A stretch of DNA of 25,194 nucleotides from JAGMDK01 sp023128695 (lineage in GTDB: Bacteria; Planctomycetota; Phycisphaerae; UBA1845; Fen-1342): NCBI GenBank assembly GCA_030628805.1, contig DAOVQG010000026.1:1-25194 (forward strand). The letters are read 5' to 3'. Numbering within the stretch: the stretch's first letter is position 1; each line of letters starts with the position of its first letter. Below the pieces are notes generated by a model. That model was given only the letters and a program-made list of their open reading frames with translations. It did no database searches and was not told where the DNA came from. This document shows, piece by piece, positions 23,214 through 25,194 of the stretch. The position numbers were made by a program, and so were the translations under genes.

Positions 23214-23331
23214 GGCTCTGTCCCGAATGTAGCGTCCGGGCTCTGTCCCGGACGTAGGATGCGGGAAAACGCTCACCTACGACTACGTCCGGGACGGAGC
23301 CCGGACGCTACATTACTTTTGCGACAGAGCC
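23214..23331. mobile_element. 118-bp MITE-like element flanked by TA on both sides
   Basis: The element starts GGCTCTGTC and ends GACAGAGCC (perfect 9-bp terminal inverted repeats), with TA at 23212-23213 and at 23332-23333. Internal arms at 23227-23255 and 23285-23313 (ATGTAGCGTCCGGGCTCTGT and onward) are perfect 29-nt reverse complements. It has no coding content. A TA duplication suggests mobilisation by an IS630/Tc1-mariner-type transposase acting in trans. The right-hand TA plus the element's first base forms the stop TAG of the glycosyltransferase gene. Confidence 0.72.
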
Positions 23332-24716
23332 TAGCCTTGTGGGCCTTCTCGGAATCGACTGAGGGCGTGCCTGAGAAAGGCGCCCACCAGACTCGCTCCG
23401 ACGACGCAATTCAAAAAGTGGAACAAGAACGCCGGGGAGCTGTAACGGGACTCCGGGTGCGCCAGCACGACGATGAGTGCCATCCTGAACGCCACTGCGA
23501 TCAAGCACACGACCAGCAGGCCTTTCCGGGCTCGCAGGGCATGGACGGCGACCGGCACGAACAGGCAAAAAGACAGAAGAACCACGACCCGGCCGAACAG
23601 TGCGGAGTATAACTGCACAAAAAGAACGAGGATCGCGAAGCCCTCGGCGCGGACCGTGGTCAGCGGGTCCGTGCGTAACCGCGCCCTGACGTCCAAATAC
23701 TTCTCATGGCCGTCGTCTCGATCCCAGACGAACCGGTAGAATTCCCCGGAGTGCACGCCGGCGATGACATGCCGTCGGAACGTGGCCAGACACTTTCTGA
23801 CAAACACGCCGGGCTCTTGCCGGAGCAGTTCGCGGAACCATTTCTTCAGGACTTGATCGGCCTCATAGGTGACGGGGGGCGCGTCGTATCCGAGCTCAGC
23901 CCGGATTTTGCCCAGGATGACGGGACAATTGTCGTCACACGTGAGCCCCCAGGGATTGTCGGGCACACGGCCGTACCCCTGCAAACGGACAGTGCCGCCA
24001 TTGGTGGTGGTCAGCAGGAAGTGGCCGGTCACACTTTTGGTGTATAGGACCCACGGCAAAAGCAACCCAAAGATGCAGACCATCCAGAGTGCCGTCTTGG
24101 CGATGGCCGGCAAGCGCCAGCGTGCATAGCAGAGCATGACCAGCGCCATGACGCCGGTAAAAACGCCGGCATCGGCGCGGAAATTGGCTGCCAGGCCGAA
24201 CAGCGCCGCCGAACCGATAAGCCGCGGCAGAGTGACCGAGCGGCCGTGAAATAAATCGGCCAACAGCGACAGGCCGATAACCACCAAACTCGTCGCAATG
24301 CTCCCCGGCCAGGCCTGCGAGTGCAGCGCGTACCACGGCAGAGCCACCACCACCAGCAGCTTCGTGATTGTGACTTGGCGGTCGGACAAGATGGAATTGC
24401 GCTGCAAGGCTCGGATGAACAGCCACACGGCCAGCAACGCCAAGGCCTGTTGAAGCAGGACCAGCAGGACCTTGTTCTCGCTCAGCAGCAGCAGCCAGCC
24501 GTAGCCCCACATCGGAAACGTCGGACAGCCCCGCGTCGCGACGTCGGGATCGAAACCGGCCAGGATGACGCGCTTGAAGTCTTCGTGGTAGCCCCAGATG
24601 CCCGCCTGACTCCGGGCGTTGTGATTCAAGACGGTGCACCCGCACGCTACCAAAGCCGCACCGGCAAGGTACCACGCGGCGATCCACGTCATAGCGCGTT
24701 TGAGCAACATGGTCAT
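23331..24716 (-). CDS. GT39-like integral membrane glycosyltransferase (ArnT/PMT-type)
   Basis: 461 aa, about 10-11 TM helices. The ATG at 24716 overlaps the stop of the upstream glycosyltransferase relic (ATGA). An ATG at 24710 has GAGGG six bases before it and is an alternative. The first TM is followed by an exterior loop with GFDPDVATRGCPTFPMWGYG, which holds the acidic residue expected in GT-C enzymes. Multiple TMs follow, then a loop with a Cys-containing stretch (LTCDDNCPVILG) and the C-terminal HPESRYSSPAF, typical of this superfamily. Such enzymes transfer a sugar from a polyprenyl-phosphate donor outside the membrane. The relic GT2 gene in front would once have made that donor. Acceptor unknown. 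The stop TAG is made from a repeat end. Confidence 0.75.
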   Translation of the reverse strand: MTMLLKRAMTWIAAWYLAGAALVACGCTVLNHNARSQAGIWGYHEDFKRVILAGFDPDVATRGCPTFPMWGYGWLLLLSENKVLLVLLQQALALLAVWLFIRALQRNSILSDRQVTITKLLVVVALPWYALHSQAWPGSIATSLVVIGLSLLADLFHGRSVTLPRLIGSAALFGLAANFRADAGVFTGVMALVMLCYARWRLPAIAKTALWMVCIFGLLLPWVLYTKSVTGHFLLTTTNGGTVRLQGYGRVPDNPWGLTCDDNCPVILGKIRAELGYDAPPVTYEADQVLKKWFRELLRQEPGVFVRKCLATFRRHVIAGVHSGEFYRFVWDRDDGHEKYLDVRARLRTDPLTTVRAEGFAILVLFVQLYSALFGRVVVLLSFCLFVPVAVHALRARKGLLVVCLIAVAFRMALIVVLAHPESRYSSPAFLFHFLNCVVGASLVGAFLRHALSRFREGPQG

Positions 24717-24823
24717 CCCTCAGAGGCTGCTAGGCCTCCTCGTGCCGTTTCTCCCACAGCCCGGGGAACGAGGCACTCTTCCTCGTTGTACACGGGCATC
24801 ACCAAGGCAAGATCGTATTTCAA
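24713..24823 (-). pseudogene. Relic of a GT2 (DPM1-like) glycosyltransferase gene
   Basis: A TTG start at 24823 with AGGAG eight bases upstream opens a 36-codon frame. The first 17 codons read LKYDLALVMPVYNEEEC, with the first residue a formyl-Met start. This is the nucleotide-sugar binding beginning of GT2 enzymes. After it the similarity stops abruptly. The frame ends in a TGA that overlaps the next gene's ATG. In the +1 frame the remaining DNA reads SFPGLWEKRHEEA then stop, which could be the original C-terminus. I interpret this as a GT2 gene with a large internal deletion. It may still act as a translated leader that couples to the membrane glycosyltransferase. The N-terminal match is strong; the deletion model is inference. 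Confidence 0.65.
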
Positions 24824-25194
24824 TTCAACTTCTCCTCTCTCATCACAAGGTTCTAGCCGATGCCGTCGCCCGCGTCATCATACCACATAAGCTCTGCCAT
24901 GTTCACGAGTTGCCGGCTCTCCGGAATAATAGGGTCGCTGGACCGAGATTCCCTTCTCGGTCCTCAAGTCGGTCGCTGGACCGAGAATCCCTTCTCGGTT
25001 TGCGCTAGGCCCGGCATTTATGCCGGGTATCGAGACCGCCGAACATCCTCACCGCCCTTCTCCAGACCCGCCGCGAGCGGCGGGTCTGGAGAAGGGCGGT
25101 GAAAATCGCTCCACGCGCCCTCAACCCACCCTAAAGGGCGGGCCTAGCAGTCTGTCGGACTTAGGGCTCGAAAACACCGTGGGAGCGCGCCCAT
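24824..25194. repeat. Intergenic region with several repeats to the window end
   Basis: No gene is recognised. A 29-bp unit (GGTCGCTGGACCGAGA and onward) occurs at 24933-24961 and again at 24971-24999 with one change; each can form the hairpin ACCGAGA/TCTCGGT. CCCGGCAT-TT-ATGCCGGG (25010-25027) is an 8-bp stem. A 54-nt perfect palindrome follows at 25049-25102. Near the end TAGCAGTCTGTCGGAC (25145 on) resembles the TAnCAGTCCGCC edge of the repeat family. Confidence 0.7.
25049..25102. repeat. 54-nt perfect palindrome with 26-bp arms
   Basis: The left arm 25049-25074 (TCACCGCCCTTCTCCAGACC and onward) and right arm 25077-25102 are exact reverse complements with only GA between them. In RNA this would make a very stable hairpin on either strand; in DNA it could extrude as a cruciform. 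It is unlike the other repeats in having almost no loop. Confidence 0.9.

Noticed and set aside
1..25194. tRNA, rRNA or known riboswitch genes.
   Set aside because: No cloverleaf, rRNA core or recognised riboswitch consensus was seen by eye on either strand; a covariance-model scan would be needed to be certain.

Overview
This window is most likely from a member of the Planctomycetota, probably an uncultured one. I infer this from three things. Coding density is moderate with high GC. The intergenic gaps are full of GC-rich inverted repeats, including cores that would translate as pseudo-peptides such as GSAGASPS. The gene repertoire also fits: MoxR ATPase, Ser/Thr kinase with TPRs, lysine-rich H1-like protein, KamA-type radical SAM protein and an orphan GroES. 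This is a judgement from the sequence alone, with no database support.

Left part (1-6.1 kb). A MoxR AAA+ ATPase (minus strand) ends at a repeat. Next is a minus-strand, translationally coupled operon: a YtrA-type GntR repressor, an ABC ATPase and a 12-TM permease-like protein, joined by two 8-nt start/stop overlaps. A sigma70-like promoter with an embedded palindromic operator lies at its head. A double tandem-repeat array separates it from a plus-strand DUF819 (YjcL-like) membrane protein.

Middle (6.1-16 kb). A TIR-bounded repeat element is followed by a small MTH1187/YqgV-type thiamine-binding protein, a metallophosphoesterase lipoprotein, and a DUF47-Pit pair for inorganic phosphate uptake. 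On the minus strand come a membrane-anchored zinc-ribbon protein, a KamA-family aminomutase with an Arg where lysine 2,3-aminomutase has a substrate-binding Asp, and a divergent GroES. On the plus strand follow NAD(P)H-hydrate dehydratase, a histone H1-like protein with an acidic tail, and a bifunctional-nuclease (DUF151) protein.

Right part (16-25.2 kb, minus strand). A soluble Ser/Thr kinase with zinc ribbon, TolB-like domain and TPRs lies directly upstream of a triple-PAS hybrid histidine kinase, suggesting one signalling unit. After a ~700-bp spacer with a candidate 31-residue protein come a GH20-type glycosidase and a GT39-like multispanning glycosyltransferase. The latter is preceded by a degraded GT2 glycosyltransferase start.

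The most unusual feature is the repeat population. Several MITE-like elements have ends of the form TA-G(T)GCTCTGTC. In three genes (MoxR, hybrid kinase, GT39-like protein) the TAG stop codon is made from this element end, so the elements appear to insert at TA and supply stop codons.
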